DNA of 64,000 nt from Athripsodes cinereus (taxonomy: Eukaryota > Arthropoda > Insecta > Trichoptera > Leptoceridae). A program made the translations under genes and the position numbers. Below are positions 34,848 through 46,445 of the stretch, piece after piece. Location of the stretch: assembly GCA_947579605.1 (NCBI GenBank), contig OX388314.1, positions 8,060,001 through 8,124,000 of the forward strand. Reading direction: 5' to 3'. How positions within the stretch are numbered: position 1 is the first letter of the stretch; every line of letters starts with the position of its first letter. Under the pieces are notes generated by a model that had not been told where the DNA came from, did no database searches, and was given only the letters and a program-made list of their open reading frames with translations.

Positions 34848-35497
34848 GTAAAACATTCATCTCATATTATCTCCTGCGTCAAATTACATGATCTTTCATT
34901 AATGGAATGCATGTTGCACATGCATTTCGAATGAAAATTAGATCATACAGTCTTTCATAATATGCGATACTCCTCGCATACTGGATTAAAAGTTGTGTCG
35001 GCCATTCTGCGAGATGGTCCTGATGATACACAATGATCACAATGTTGAAACACAACACCTTTTCGACGAATCCAATCTGCATGTTTTGGTGACAAGCCGT
35101 GCCTCGTCCCGTATGCAAAGGCAAGAGCCAAGTCTCTGCCAGACTGTACGCAGTGAAATGGAGTAAAACATTCATCTCATATTATCTCCTGCGTAAAATT
35201 ACATGATCTTTCATTAATGGAATGCATGTTGCACATGCATTTCGAATGAAAATTAGATCATACAGTCTTTCATAATATGCGATACTCCTCGCATACTGGA
35301 TTAAACGTTGTGTCGGCCATTCTGCGAGATGGTCCTGATGATACACAATGATCACAATGTTGAAACACAACACCTTTTCGACGAATCCAATCTGCATGTT
35401 TTGGTGACAAGCCGTGCCTCGTCCCGTATGCAAAGGCAAGAGCCAAGTCTCTGCCAGACTGTACGCAGTGAAATGGAGTAAAACATTCATCTCATAT
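34846..35497. repeat. 315-bp tandem repeat, two full copies plus part
   Basis: Units start GAGTAAAACATTCATCTCAT at 34846, 35161 and 35476 with an exact 315-bp period. The two full copies differ at only a few bases (for example GCGTCAAATT versus GCGTAAAATT, and TTAAAAGTTG versus TTAAACGTTG). The third copy breaks off after about 20 bases into (TA)n. GC content is above the flanks. The minus strand of each copy carries a 98- or 102-codon ORF. Confidence 0.95.
34879..35490 (-). pseudogene. Repeated ORF in 315-bp units, unrecognised
   Basis: Each 315-bp unit (105 codons) carries a minus-strand ORF starting at the ATG of a GAGATGAATG context, at 35490 (102 residues) and 35175 (98 residues). The peptides start MNVLLHFTAYSLAETWLLPL and end near CATCIPLMKDHVI. 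A single C/A difference moves the stop by four codons. Composition looks protein-like (Trp, Cys, His and Tyr spread evenly), but I recognise no domain. With so few differences between copies, selection cannot be judged. It could be a captured exon, a transposon ORF piece or chance. Confidence 0.3.
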
Positions 35498-35514
35498 ATA
35501 TATATATATATATA

Positions 35515-35734
35515 TAAATAAAATAAATAAAATAAATAAAATAAATAAAATAAATAAAATAAATAAAATAAATAAAATAAATAAAATAAATAAAATAAAT
35601 AAAATAAATAAAATAAATAAAATAAATAAAATAAATAAAATAAATAAAATAAATAAAATAAATAAAATAAATAAAATAAATAAAATAAATAAAATAAATA
35701 AAATAAATAAAATAAATAAAATAAATAAATAAAT
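35515..35734. repeat. 9-bp TAAATAAAA tandem array
   Basis: About 24 copies of TAAATAAAA (equivalently AAATAAAAT) in uninterrupted succession, following a (TA)n run at about 35493-35513. A simple-sequence array. Confidence 0.97.
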
Positions 35735-35789
35735 TAGTCCACTCTCTTTCTATCCCATTTATAGGAGTTGCCGTAATAAGAAAGAGATA

Positions 35790-35935
35790 GATAGACTATT
35801 AGTGTGTTGAGTAAGAGAAATCGACGAACATGTATGAGAAACTGGATGAATGTGGAGGAAGCGAAAGTATTTTGTAAGGATAGATCTATATGGCGTTCCG
35901 TTCTCTCTGCCTACCCCTCCTGGGACACGGCGTGA
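35790..35935 (+). pseudogene. LINE ORF2 C-terminal tail
   Basis: In one frame: WMNVEEAKVFCKDRSIWRSV then LSAYPSWDTA and a TGA stop at about 35932. The pattern EEA-----DR--WRS-VSAYP-WD-A is the typical end of an insect LINE ORF2. It is followed by (ATAG)n at 35939-35960, probably its 3' tail. Almost intact over 35 codons. A weaker relative (TCTACCCCACAAGGGATTGG) occurs at 61716-61735. Confidence 0.7.
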
Positions 35936-35960
35936 GGGTATAGATAGATAGATAGATAGA

Positions 35961-38404
35961 CTATGCATCGTAGAGTAAGTAATAATTTATGATCTTTGCT
36001 ATGCATATTATTGTTTTGAGCCAGCAATACTCACTACAGTTACCACATATCTACAATATTCTTTTCTTTCATATATATTATAGATAAGTAAATTATTTCC
36101 TCCTACGGATGAGAAATGATCGAATTTTATTGTGAAGCTAAAATGCATCAAGTCCGCTACATGATAAATATAATGAAGATAGAAACTAATCGCTGTTTGC
36201 ATGACGAATTCGTAAATCCTTTTTCAATAATAATAGATACATCTTCATGTAGCTAGTTGATCTATCAGAATATAATATCTTTGTTAGTACAGAATGATGA
36301 ATGTCTATATTATGTAGAGTTACGTTACGGTAAGTTAAGTGTTGAAAGCTCAGTTTTAATAAGCTTTCATTGAGGAATGCGCCCTTCATAATGAAACATG
36401 TCTATCATACAGTTTCCAATCAACTATTCTAAAACTGTTGTTCTTTCAGATATTTTGTGTTTTATGTGAAAGGATTTTTAATATTGGATTTCAAAAATAT
36501 CTATCTTACTTATCGATAATGTAAGATTCTCATTTTGTATGTGAAAATTCAACTGTGTGCTTTTTAGTTCATCTTCAGTATTTAGCATGAATTTTCGTTT
36601 AATTTTTTTCTGCTATTTTTTTAATCTGTTACTTTTAGTTGACACACTCGCCGTTGTTAATTATTTGCTGTCTCCTCATATTTTCGACTTAGTTCTAATA
36701 ATTTTAAAAACACATTTACAAAATTGCCAGTTTTGTAAAATTTACAGTAGAAATGTAGAAGAACTCGAATATATAAAATTGTTATGATCAGGTTTAATTT
36801 AATTACATATTCTCACAAACTCCAATTACTTACGTGTACAGCCTAGTTTTCAACGTTTGAATTATTTATTTATCGCTATTCTCAAGTAATAATTCTAAAT
36901 CAGGAGACACTATTCTATGTTGAATCTCTTTATACATTTACTGCTAACATGCATGCCCATACCATTCAATAAGTTCTATTAATTATGGATGACTTAAAGC
37001 TCACCTGTAGAAACAAGTCTTTAATTAAAGTTTACATTAAAGCGTTGCAGGCAAACAGCCTACATAATTGATATATGCGTATATATTTATTAAATATGTA
37101 TGTTTATATGTCGCGAATGGATACTTACCTTTTTCAAACAAGAAAAGGGTAAAGTAATATCATTCAGATTTCGGAGAACCAAAACTTGCTTTCTTATTTA
37201 TTAGCAGATATTAGGTAAAATTTACTTAATATTAATTCCTAAAATCCAAAAATTTATCCTAAATAGTTCCTTCCCGTGCCTTGATTCTTCATTTTGTAGT
37301 ATTCGTTACAGGAAACATTTGAAATATTTAATGTTCTACTTAGAGCTAAGAATGTAATTACATAGTTGTAATTAAGTTTAGTTTTAATTGTTCACTCAGT
37401 ATTAATTACACACATTGTCAACATAATATCACACATTATTTTGGTTAGCTGGAAGATATTGCTTCCAGGTAATTAAAGTGTTATTATTATTAATATTGTC
37501 GCAAAAGCAAATGATAATATTATGTTCTAATTTTTGGTGAAAATATTGAAATTTCTTTGTATCAAATCAATACCATAACGTGAAATAAATATTTGTATAC
37601 CATATGTGTAAAATGGTATTATTGCATCATATATCACAACTGTCAACAGCAAACGCAATAATATTTTATAACTTAAATCATGTCAAAGGTCCGTTACTTT
37701 TTTCACATTTTTTCTGAAATTAATGATAACTTAAAGCATTCCATAGTGTTTCTCCCTGAGCAAAGCCGAGTTTATGTCTAGTATTATAATATTTGTATAT
37801 AAAAACTCCATTCTCTCCAACTCAGTGTAAAACAAAACTTTTCTAGCATGCACCCGATTTATGTAGTTTGTCTGGTTGTGTTCTCGTTCTTAAAGCACAA
37901 TTAAAAACAGTTGTTGATTTTAAAACACTCGGTCAATACGTAGATATAACTATTGAGAGTAATAGGTTCAAGATGGTTTTGCATTTAATTGCTGAAATCC
38001 AGGGACAGGAACACTTTGCAATATATTGTAAAGATGCAGTAAGAAAAGCAATATTTATATATTGCAATCGATTTTTCATTTATTTAAAAAAAATATAGAT
38101 TACCTACCCAATGACGAATGCGAGACTTTAAATATATTATATTTTTTGCATATTTTCATACGAACGAATCAATTATCACAGTGAACAATGTAGAAATAAA
38201 TATAGAACGATATAATCCAATTTTTCAATTAGTAAATATTTCTATTTTAATTTTATTTTCCGCATGTTTTTTGACGAAATCTTTTTGTATTTTAAGACAC
38301 ATTTCGATATTTTGAAATTTGCCATCCAAAAAGTACATTTAAATAATTGTGAAGTACGCAGAAGACATTGTAAAATAATCTATAGATTCCACATAAAATG
38401 ACAC
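35961..38404. other. AT-rich intronic stretch
   Basis: No gene. Two weak traces: GGTTAGCTGGAAGATATTGC at 37443-37462 matches the start of the LINE family B 3' tail. GAGCAAAGCCGAGTTTATGT then CTAGT at 37758-37782 resembles a Helitron 3' end but has no partner. Confidence 0.4.
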
Positions 38405-38605
38405 AGTAACCTATCATCATCATCATCACCCTCAACGCTCCTCTCGGGAGCACAGGGTAGAAACCAGACTCCTCCATTCATAGCGTCTCTGTGCCAATCG
38501 CGTCACCTCTTAAGACCCACGACATTCCCTGCGCTCTGATGTCGTTGTCATAGGAACGGCGTATTGTGAAAGAGGGACGCCTGGGCCGACGGAACCCTTG
38601 CGGAT
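38405..38605 (-). mobile_element. Interspersed repeat family D, best copy
   Basis: GC-rich segment: CCTCAACGCTCCTCTCGGGA, AACCAGACTCCTCCATTCAT, AGCGTCTCTGTGCCAATCGC, GTCACCTCTT, GATGTCGTTGTCATAGGAAC. The same order occurs, diverged, at 46300-46440 (CCTCCATTCAGAGCGATTCT, GAGTCACCTTCTCCCACGAC, GATGCTGTTTTCATAGAAAT) and partly at 52510-52590. Probably a LINE-derived segment; strand is assumed. Confidence 0.5.
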
Positions 38606-39394
38606 GGAAGAACAGTGCTCTTTTTGGACAACTATCATATCAGTGAAATACTCGTTTTTTATTCACTTCAACTTCTTCATCTTCAACTTCTTTTGATGCA
38701 ATATCGGTTAGTGTGTTCAAAAATTTTACATTACCGTCCACAATATTATACCAACTAGTATTAAAATGCGTAATTTCACGTTTCTTCAATTCAAATCTGC
38801 CGGTGATATTGATCAGAGCGTTTCCTGAAATAAATATTTGACAGTAAAACGACAATAATTAAGTAAATTTTTAATAAACACGCCATATTTTATTTATTTA
38901 ATGAATATCTAGAGCAGGCTCTGGGCTACGTCTGTTATTTAACACCGTAGTCTCGACGACAAATTGTTAGTAAAGGAAATGGCATATACAATAATGAACT
39001 ATGTGCATAGTATGCGCTTAACAGTAGTTGTTCTTTGCTTACAAACAGCACGCTTCCTCCATCCTCCATATTATAAATACTTATCTTTCTTAACCAAATA
39101 TATCTATAATAATAAACCATTGCTGCATCAGAGATTCATCCAGTACAATAATAATAGTTTTGTACCGTGCACTCGATTTAAATCTGAAGATAAATCGAGG
39201 ACTTAGAATAATTATTATTAGGTACTATACTGTAAGGTAGCATTATCTTGGTTTAATGCTAAGTGCTATCTGATTTCAATCTGTCTGCAAAATAAAAATA
39301 ATGACAATTAGCTAAAAATCTCTTTATTTTACTAGTTTTTCAAAGCTGTATTCTTATAAGACAACCATTAGATAAGGTAAAGCTCTTGTCTTTG
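38606..39394. other. AT-rich intronic stretch
   Basis: No supportable feature. Overlapping short ORFs on both strands lack motifs. Confidence 0.4.
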
Positions 39395-39467
39395 AAGCAC
39401 AGATGAAAAATGGCCTTTTTCACATTGTCCTGGGTCTATGCGTTACAAATGAATGTGCTTGTTTTCT
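39395..39467 (+). mobile_element. tRNA-derived SINE (family S) body fragment
   Basis: GATGAAAAATGGCCTTTTTC then ACATTGTCCTGGGTCTATGC and GTTACAAATG matches the body of family S (GAAGAATGACCTTTTTCAAA, TTGTCCTGGGTCTGGGTGTT, ACATATA). The tRNA head is only suggested by CTTTGAAGCACAG. Confidence 0.55.
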
Positions 39468-39486
39468 CTCTCTATCTCTCGCTCTC

Positions 39487-39642
39487 ATACCATCACGACA
39501 TGCTTTTAAGACCCACAAATAAGAAGACCAACTGCATATAATGAATTATGTAAATTGGTATTTTTTCGCCTTTTGCCACCTGCCACAGAACAATATTTGC
39601 TGAAAAGAGTCGAAGACCTATTCTTTACTGAGAACTCTACAG
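39487..39642 (-). mobile_element. SINE-like family F, degraded copy
   Basis: TACCATCACGACATGCTTTT then AAGACCCACAAATAAG at the tail end. ACAGAACAATATTTGCTGAA, AAGAGTCGAAGACCTATTCT and TTACTGAGAACTC lie at the other end. It follows the reverse F order, with the middle lost. Confidence 0.5.
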
Positions 39643-40227
39643 GACTCCATTAGTACTTGTAATTAACACATAAAAAATAATATATTAGTTTTGAAGCTAG
39701 GTCAATTTGTATGAATTGACCATACAATATATTTTTTATTTGATTGAGAAAAATTTAAAATGTCTAGAAATTGTTACATAGTTAATGCCTCTAAAATAAG
39801 TGATATTTCATTTTATTTTAAGCTATCCGATTTGGGCTCAGCTTCTTAAAAAATGTTACAAAAATATACCAATACAAATAATTAACTCATGTTTATAGTT
39901 AAAAATTTGATTTATATTCGTACATTTTATCTTATTTAATATAACCATGAAATGTATACGTGTGAACTATGTTTCAGTAAACTAAAACAAGTCATTAATT
40001 ATTAATTAAAATGCTGTCGATGTTAATGAAACATGTTTTTACTTCTGCTGCGCGTGATATAAAATCATTTTTTGAAATTAATAAATAATAGTTCAGAGTT
40101 ATATTCTATGGAAAAAAAAACATTTAGTAATTTACCGAACTTCTAGGTCTGTCTAACTAAAAATAAATATTCGTATCAATTGAATTATATATATTGAATT
40201 GAATTAAATATTCGTATCATTGCTTTA

Positions 40228-40465
40228 TCCCGTGGAGTACCCGGTAAAGAATTGGTCTCCCACTCTTCTCCATAAGTTTTCGAGTGTCCTGTAAAAGGAA
40301 GGTGTTCGAAAAAATAAGACATTTTACATCTTAAATTCGGCGATGAGGTTTGCCACCCATCCTGAATGTCTTGATTTTATATTGGCACGGAGAAGACAGG
40401 TTGCATGATTTATATGCGGCGTGTCTGCTGGCTACCCCACTTGTGGGATATGCCGTGATGGTATG
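40228..40465 (+). mobile_element. SINE-like family F, near-complete copy
   Basis: Starts CCCGTGGAGTACCCGGTAAA, then GAATTGGTCTCCCACTCTTC, TTTTCGAGTGTCCTGTAAAA, TCGGCGATGAGGTTTGCCAC, CCATCCTGAATGTCTTGATT, GCTGGCTACCCCACTTGTGG and GATATGCCGTGATGGTATGT, with an (ATGT)n tail instead of (TAG)n. It is over 90 percent alike to 17111-17375 by eye. Both are preceded by TTTATC, which could mark a preferred insertion context. Confidence 0.82.
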
Positions 40466-41504
40466 TATGTATGCTTTATCGCCACTCTTAAATATTCGGA
40501 TAATCGAAAGTTCTTCTTTAACCATAAAGTTTCACAACTACTTTTTTCTTTCGCTACTCATGTTTTTTTTCTTGTTGCTGTTTAACAATATTTTTTCCGT
40601 GTTTCCTTAGGTCATCATCAAATTTATTTTTTAACTTTATAAGAAGACTTAATTTTGATATGAGTTGCTTTCATGCACTCCATTTGTCTCTTCTTCTGAA
40701 AATCTGTTCTACTTCATCTTCATGTTAAGCTAATTTAATGTATGATTCCTCTATCTCTAGACAAAAAAATGCTCATTTTTTATATTATTATCAATACCTT
40801 TTGTATTATCCAGAACCTTAAATACTTTAATTCTTCCATATTTGTGTAGGAAGATATCTCAGTAAGTATCTAAAACTAAAATACTCTTAAGAACATAAAG
40901 TAAAGAGTAAGTAATAATAATGAAATGTACATGTTTATTGTACGAGTAGTACCTATATTCCATGTAGTAACTTATAACGGCTAGTTATCTACTCTGTTAA
41001 AACAAACTTACCCGTGCAAGTAAAATGTCCAGATAATTTCGCAATCAATTAATCTTCTCTTTGTTTTACGAGGTTCTTATTGTTGAATGATAAATTATTT
41101 TATATGGTTGTTTAACAAAGTATTAACATAGTGGATAAGACTGCATTAAATTATTATTATTATGTATTAACTCCGTTTACATCCTAATACAAAGGATATA
41201 AATGTACAAATAAATAACTATTATGGGTACTATGTAATGTTGTAAATTGGTTATTTAATTAATTCAATGCATACTGCATGTAACGTGGAAGATAAATATA
41301 TTTTGTTGTTTGTTCTAGGGTATGTGCATTTACTTCCAGAAAAAACATAATATTTAAGTATTTTGAAAAATGTTTAATATGTACCTATCAATAATGCATT
41401 GGTGGAAGATGTAAAACAAATGAAAACATTGAAAAGAGGGTATTTACAAACTTTATATTATAAAAAAAACAGTCGAATATTAAATATTATTTTTTATATT
41501 GTAA
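40466..41504. other. AT-rich intronic stretch
   Basis: No supportable feature. Confidence 0.4.
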
Positions 41505-41545
41505 TAGTGGGAGACCAACTCATTGGCTGGTGCCTCACGGAGAAT
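41505..41545 (-). mobile_element. SINE-like family F 5'-end scrap
   Basis: GTGGGAGACCAACTCATTGG then CTGGTGCCTCACGGAG is the reverse complement of the F start (CCGTGGAGCACCCGG, AAGAATTGGTCTCCCAC). Confidence 0.5.
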
Positions 41546-41704
41546 ATATTATTTATTAATAGAAATAAATCCAAAAGTTGCATCTCAGGTTTCGTGTCTT
41601 CCGAACTTTGATGTTGTTTCTCACTATTATATTTTTGTGTAATTAATATTTCAATTACAAATTTTCGAAATTTGCGAGAGATACTTTATGGAGCGTCATT
41701 TTAT

Positions 41705-41942
41705 AAAATAATAAAATTAATGTATTACAGAACACTGTTTTACTTCCACTTCCCTTTATTCAAATGTCAGAACGTTTTCGAACATTAACTGTTCATTAAC
41801 TGTTCAAACTAGTTTATTAAAGTGAGCTCAGTATTGCATTGTCATCGATAATGAACAGTTAATGTTCGAAAACGTTCTGACATTTGAATAAAGTGAAGTG
41901 GAAGTAAAACAGTGTTCTGTAATACATTAATTTTATTATTTT
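41705..41942. mobile_element. Fold-back with 92-bp arms and hammerhead-like loop
   Basis: The left arm (41705-41796) and right arm (41851-41942) are inverted copies over 92 bp with one visible mismatch. The loop is 54 bases. Landmarks are CAGAACACTGTTTTACTTCC and CAGAACGTTTTCGAACATTA. It shares ACACTGTTT, TTCCACT and AGAACGTTTTC in the same order with the fold-back at 16879-17089. Near-perfect arms imply recent formation or correction between the arms. Confidence 0.85.
41840..41882 (+). ncRNA. Hammerhead-like motif 2 (core mutated)
   Basis: Plus strand order: TGTCA (stem I), TCGATAA (where CTGATGA is expected), T, GAACA-GTTAA-TGTTC (stem II, five pairs), GAAA, ACGTTC (minimal stem III plus UUC), TGACA (stem I partner). 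All stems and spacings match motif 1, but the first core strand carries substitutions, so cleavage is not expected from this copy. Confidence 0.4.
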
Positions 41943-43930
41943 ATTTCAATTACAAGTATCGCAGGTACATTAAAAATCATATAGCGTCAATGTCAAAGAA
42001 ATACATACTGCATAGATAACCAATATCAATTTCATATTTATTTCTATTCATGTAGGCAATATACTAGTAGTTAGATAACGAGTAACAAAGTTTTATTAGG
42101 TACACGAAAAGCAGTAGATATCTACAATGTAGTAGAGAGCTTTTTAGGATTATACTTAATATAAAATATTATTTATAGTTAGACGATAGCAATAAAATAT
42201 CAGAAATGCAAACCGATAGATTAAAGAACTAACTTTAAATAAATATTTTTTAATTGCAGCTGTATCCGTAATATTAACTGTTGTTGATGAGGTGGGATTT
42301 ATTACTAATGAAAACGGAAACATGGAAGTGTTCATGTTCTTGTTTTATTTTTTATTTTAATTAAAATCCGACGATTTCTTTATGAATCCAGATTTTAATT
42401 AATGAAATCAAATTTGTGAACGAGATTTAAAATCATAGGCGCGTTTTTAAAAAGAAGTTGCGATTCAATACAAAATGGTTAAGCTATTTATTTTTAAATA
42501 TAAATGATCTTTAATCAATATTTTTTCGTTAACTATCACAATTATGTACAATTGTACATATTATAATGTATATTATACCTATAATTGTTAGTTTATTATA
42601 TTTGTTTTCAATTACCAACAAATGAAAATCATGATAATTATACAGTTTCCAAAAACATTTAGATATTTTCATTTCATCAACGGTTTTTCAACTCAAAGTA
42701 TCTAAAAGGTTTCCTTGTTATATTCATCGTTTTCAACAAATAAAGTGTTTTGTATATTGTTAATTTGCATATAAGTAACAAATAAAATTTCTTATTTCAC
42801 TATGTTGAATAAATTTTTGCTCCGTAATTATCTCAATAAGGAAATGCTATAAAAAATTTAAATAGCCTATTATTTTACAGTCAAATGACAAATTTTAAAG
42901 TAAGCGCATTCCTACCAAAAAGCTGGCTATTTCTACGAGTTTTCAGTCTGCACATTCGTTTCGTGTTTACAATGAACCCGTTTTCCCTAAAAAGTTACCA
43001 AAAGTTCTACCGACAGAAAAATCTACCACTGTCTTTTGTAAATCATCAATAATTTGAGTTTGTTGTTTGTTAAATTAATTAATTACTAAAACCCACTCAC
43101 TATCTCACCGTCACGTCCTAAGGAACATCAAATAAATTATTATCCTCCTCGAATCAAACTCCGAGCCGCGTGTTGTATTATTGTCTTATTCAAATATCTA
43201 ATGTAGGTATACTTATTACAATATCACTAGGTACTATTCGTGAGTACTCTACTCTCTCGTTCATTATATTATTTGTATTAGTTCCTATAGTTTGTATTTT
43301 ATTTTTTATATACTTATATGTATCTATCCTGTAACCAAGACAGGACCGCAATGCCATATACTTTTTTTTTGTTATCATAGAGCTTTAAGGAATCAATCAG
43401 ATTAGACTAAAATAGAGCTTAAACTAAATTCACCAGAATCGATTGAATTGGAAAAATAAGAAAATAATTTTTAATGAACTATTTAATATTTTTCTTGAAT
43501 CATAAAAATATGACACAATCAATATGATTGGCGTCTTTTAAAAATGGACTCGGTATTCAGTTTTACAAATGAACTACTTAAAAGTTTTTTTTAACTTATG
43601 TAAATTTAGAAATATAAAATTATATTGTGTATGATATAAATTGAGATTTAATAAATTTTCGAAATTATTTTTTACTTGTCACGTGTACCATGAATGATTC
43701 AATTATCACTAAAAATATGCTTTTTAAAATATCAACTTAAGAACCTATTTCTTTCGTTTTTTTTTCTTAAATAAATGATTCATGTTTCAATGACAATTCT
43801 TGTATTACCTATTATATATTTAATAATACATGGTTTACTTAAAAAATACCTTAATATTTTATTTCTTCTTAAATTTATTATTTCATCTCACTAAAAAATT
43901 AAAGAATTTCATCAAATCACTTGCTGCCTT
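41943..43930. other. AT-rich intronic stretch
   Basis: No supportable feature in these 2 kb. Confidence 0.4.
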
Positions 43931-43935
43931 TTTCG

Positions 43936-44299
43936 AAAATCATTCTACAGAGTTGTTATTGTAACATCTTATGTGAATTGGTGGGAAATGTCGTTATGAA
44001 TTTGATCAAATCTCAATATTCATCATATCCTTGTGACATACACAAAATGGAAACCAAAATCATTCTACAGAGTTGTTATTGTAACATCTTATGTGAATTG
44101 GTGGGAGATGTCGTTATGAATTTGATCAAATCTCAATATTCATCATATCCTTGTGACATACACAAAATGGAAACCAAAATCATTCTACAGAGTTGTTATT
44201 GTAACATCTTATGTGAATTGGTGGGAGATGTCGTTATGAATTTGATCAAATCTCAATATTCATCATATCCTTGTGAAATACACAAAATGGAAACCAAAA
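43936..44299 (+). repeat. Three 120-bp tandem repeats, in-frame 40-aa units
   Basis: A 120-bp unit (starting AAAATCATTCTACAGAGTTG) occurs three times, at about 43936, 44056 and 44176. Copies differ at two or three positions (GGGAAATG/GGGAGATG; GTGACATA/GTGAAATA). Because 120 is divisible by three, an ORF (43921-44370) runs through all units and encodes 40-residue repeats with ILQSCYCNILCELVGDVVMN, LIKSQYSSYPC. The ORF has no clear start and no splice context, so I list it as a repeat rather than a gene. Confidence 0.93.
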
Positions 44300-44504
44300 T
44301 AATTCACGGTATATTCTTTGTTTTTTTTTTTTATTCTTCTTGCATATCATCATTATATAATAAGTGTTAACAAATCAAAACAATACAAAATTTAAAATAC
44401 TAGGACGATATGCAGTGTTGAGATTATCACTATGAAATGATTTAAAAATAGTACATATGTATGCTATTTCAAAACAAATCTCAGATTTTTTTCTAGTTCT
44501 ATCA

Positions 44505-44660
44505 GCAGGACGATACTTACTTACTTACTGCTAGCCCTCTTTTGTCCACTGCTAGATATAGGCCTCTTCAAAACTTTTCGAGCTACATAATCCCACTGTT
44601 TTCCCATAATCTGGATAATATAATCAACCCATCTTTTTGGGGCTAATAGTCAATAATAAT
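44505..44660 (-). mobile_element. LINE 3' tail fragment
   Basis: Reverse-complemented it contains TTTTGAAGAGGCCTATATCT then AGCAGTGGACAAAAGAGGGC. The GAGGCCTATGTCCAGCAGTGG motif is a common end of RTE-like LINE insertions in moths and butterflies. About 150 bp, diverged. Confidence 0.5.
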
Positions 44661-46295
44661 AATAAATATTTTTTTGTTATTAAATTGTAAATACTAACCA
44701 TAAGTTTCTCTTTCTGTTATAGGATTAAAAAAAAATTATATTATTTATTTTTACTTCACGACCTGAGTACACCGCAATACAGCCAGCCGGCGGGTCTAAA
44801 ACAAACTCACAAATTCTATTAAAAAATGTAATTAAAGAAACTCCAGGATTTAATTAAATGCACGCTTCGCATCACCTCAGCTGGCATCACAACGCGGATG
44901 GCTGATATAAATTATATCACCTGCCACCATCCTTCCTCTCTCTTTCCTCCTGTACCCTACAAAGACTACATCTTCCCATCATCTATATATTCTTCTTCCC
45001 ATACCTTCAACAAGTATCTATGTACATAACTAACAATAGCTCACAATAACACAGTTCGTTTTATAGAAGTTATTATTTGTTTTTTCAACTTGATATTGAA
45101 TAATTTAAATACTGTTTTTTTATTCGTTTACAAGGATAGTCTGAAAGAATTATTTCTAAACAATTTGCCTTTCCTCTTAATAATATCAGAACATTGAAAA
45201 TGTCATAAAAAAGAGTAGCTAATAATTGACTTTAACGTAAGAAAATGTTTTTTTTTAAGTATGCCCAAGGTACGCATTAGTATCTACGCATTTTTTTTAA
45301 TATTGGGTTTATGTTAATTGTGTGAAATTGCTTATGAGAGGTTTCGGATACCTTTCTTATCCCAAATTTCGGTTACTCAAACCCATGTATCCTCACAACA
45401 CAACATATTACGATTGAAAACTCAAGATTTTACGCATAAGTCACCGAACATCTTAGAATAAACTTTTTTTATAATTTATTTTGTAGACCCGTGTAGATAT
45501 TGAGGATTCATGGATAGGTACATGGATTCATATTATTATCTTAGATTTCAAGTAGGTACCAAGTTAATCTATAAACAAGATAATAAATAAAAATATATTT
45601 TATGTGTATTAGGTAATAGGAGGCCATACATAAATTAGAGCGTACATTATCAAGTATATTTATGACGGCACAGAGACCTAAATATCCTTGTTTATGGTCC
45701 ACAACCCGTTTTTGAGTAATTGTTATCACTTTTTGATTACACGGTGGTTAAATATCCACAAGTACAATATAATAAATCTCAATGGTTCTAATTTCTCTTC
45801 CCTGTACTCTATCACAATATGTACCTACATATGTAGCCTAATCCAATTTTTATATATCGTAACTTGTATATGGTCCATTAGTTGGAACTTGTTAACTGCA
45901 GCGGACCACGTATGTGTTATATTATTTTTATTGTTGACTGTTGTACTTTAGGTTCTACTTATAGAAATCTTTTATTCTATTTTTATGATTGTCATAAACT
46001 TAAATAATATATAAATCTGTATCTGATGTCAATTTCTCCGCCTTCCAAAGTTCCTTTTGATAATACAAGAAGCAAACCTCTCGCGTTGATCTTGGTGTTT
46101 ATTAAATAACTTAAGACAGTGCCTTAATACTATAATTACTTTGTACGATATGATTTTTTTACAGTCACTAGTTCGAGTTTTTTACGGGATCTATGATAAT
46201 GTGTTAATATGAGCTTTAATACTTTATCATAAAGTAAGTTAAAATAAAATAATCATTAGGTATCCTATTGCTTATGCAACAAATGGCAAAGTTCA
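44661..46295. other. AT-rich intronic stretch
   Basis: No named feature. A GC-richer segment at about 44755-45000 (around CACCGCAATACAGCCAGCCG and CAACGCGGATGGCTGATATA) has element-like composition but no partner copy in this window. Confidence 0.4.
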
Positions 46296-46445
46296 GCAAA
46301 AACCATTATCCTCCATTCAGAGCGATTCTTACCAAATGAGTCACCTTCTCCCACGACGTTCTGATGCTGTTTTCATAGAAATTGTGAATTTTTATAAAAG
46401 GTCATCTAGGGCTTATGGACAAGATACATATGTAGATAGTTACAT
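46296..46445 (-). mobile_element. Interspersed repeat family D, second copy
   Basis: CCTCCATTCAGAGCGATTCT, GAGTCACCTTCTCCCACGAC, GTTCTGATGCTGTTTTCATA and AAAGGTCATCTAGGGC follow the order of 38450-38605. Diverged by roughly a quarter by eye. Confidence 0.45.

Noticed and set aside
35022..35065. CTGATGA followed by GAAA inside the 315-bp tandem repeat, suggesting a hammerhead-bearing satellite.
   Set aside because: The bases between do not form a stem II with reasonable pairing, and I found no matching stem I. Probably coincidence.
36557..36787. 76-residue hydrophobic ORF.
   Set aside because: Phe/Leu-rich translation is typical of AT-rich DNA; no motif or splice context.
37758..37782. GAGCAAAGCC...CTAGT as a Helitron 3' end.
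   Set aside because: No convincing hairpin and no TC-type 5' end upstream.
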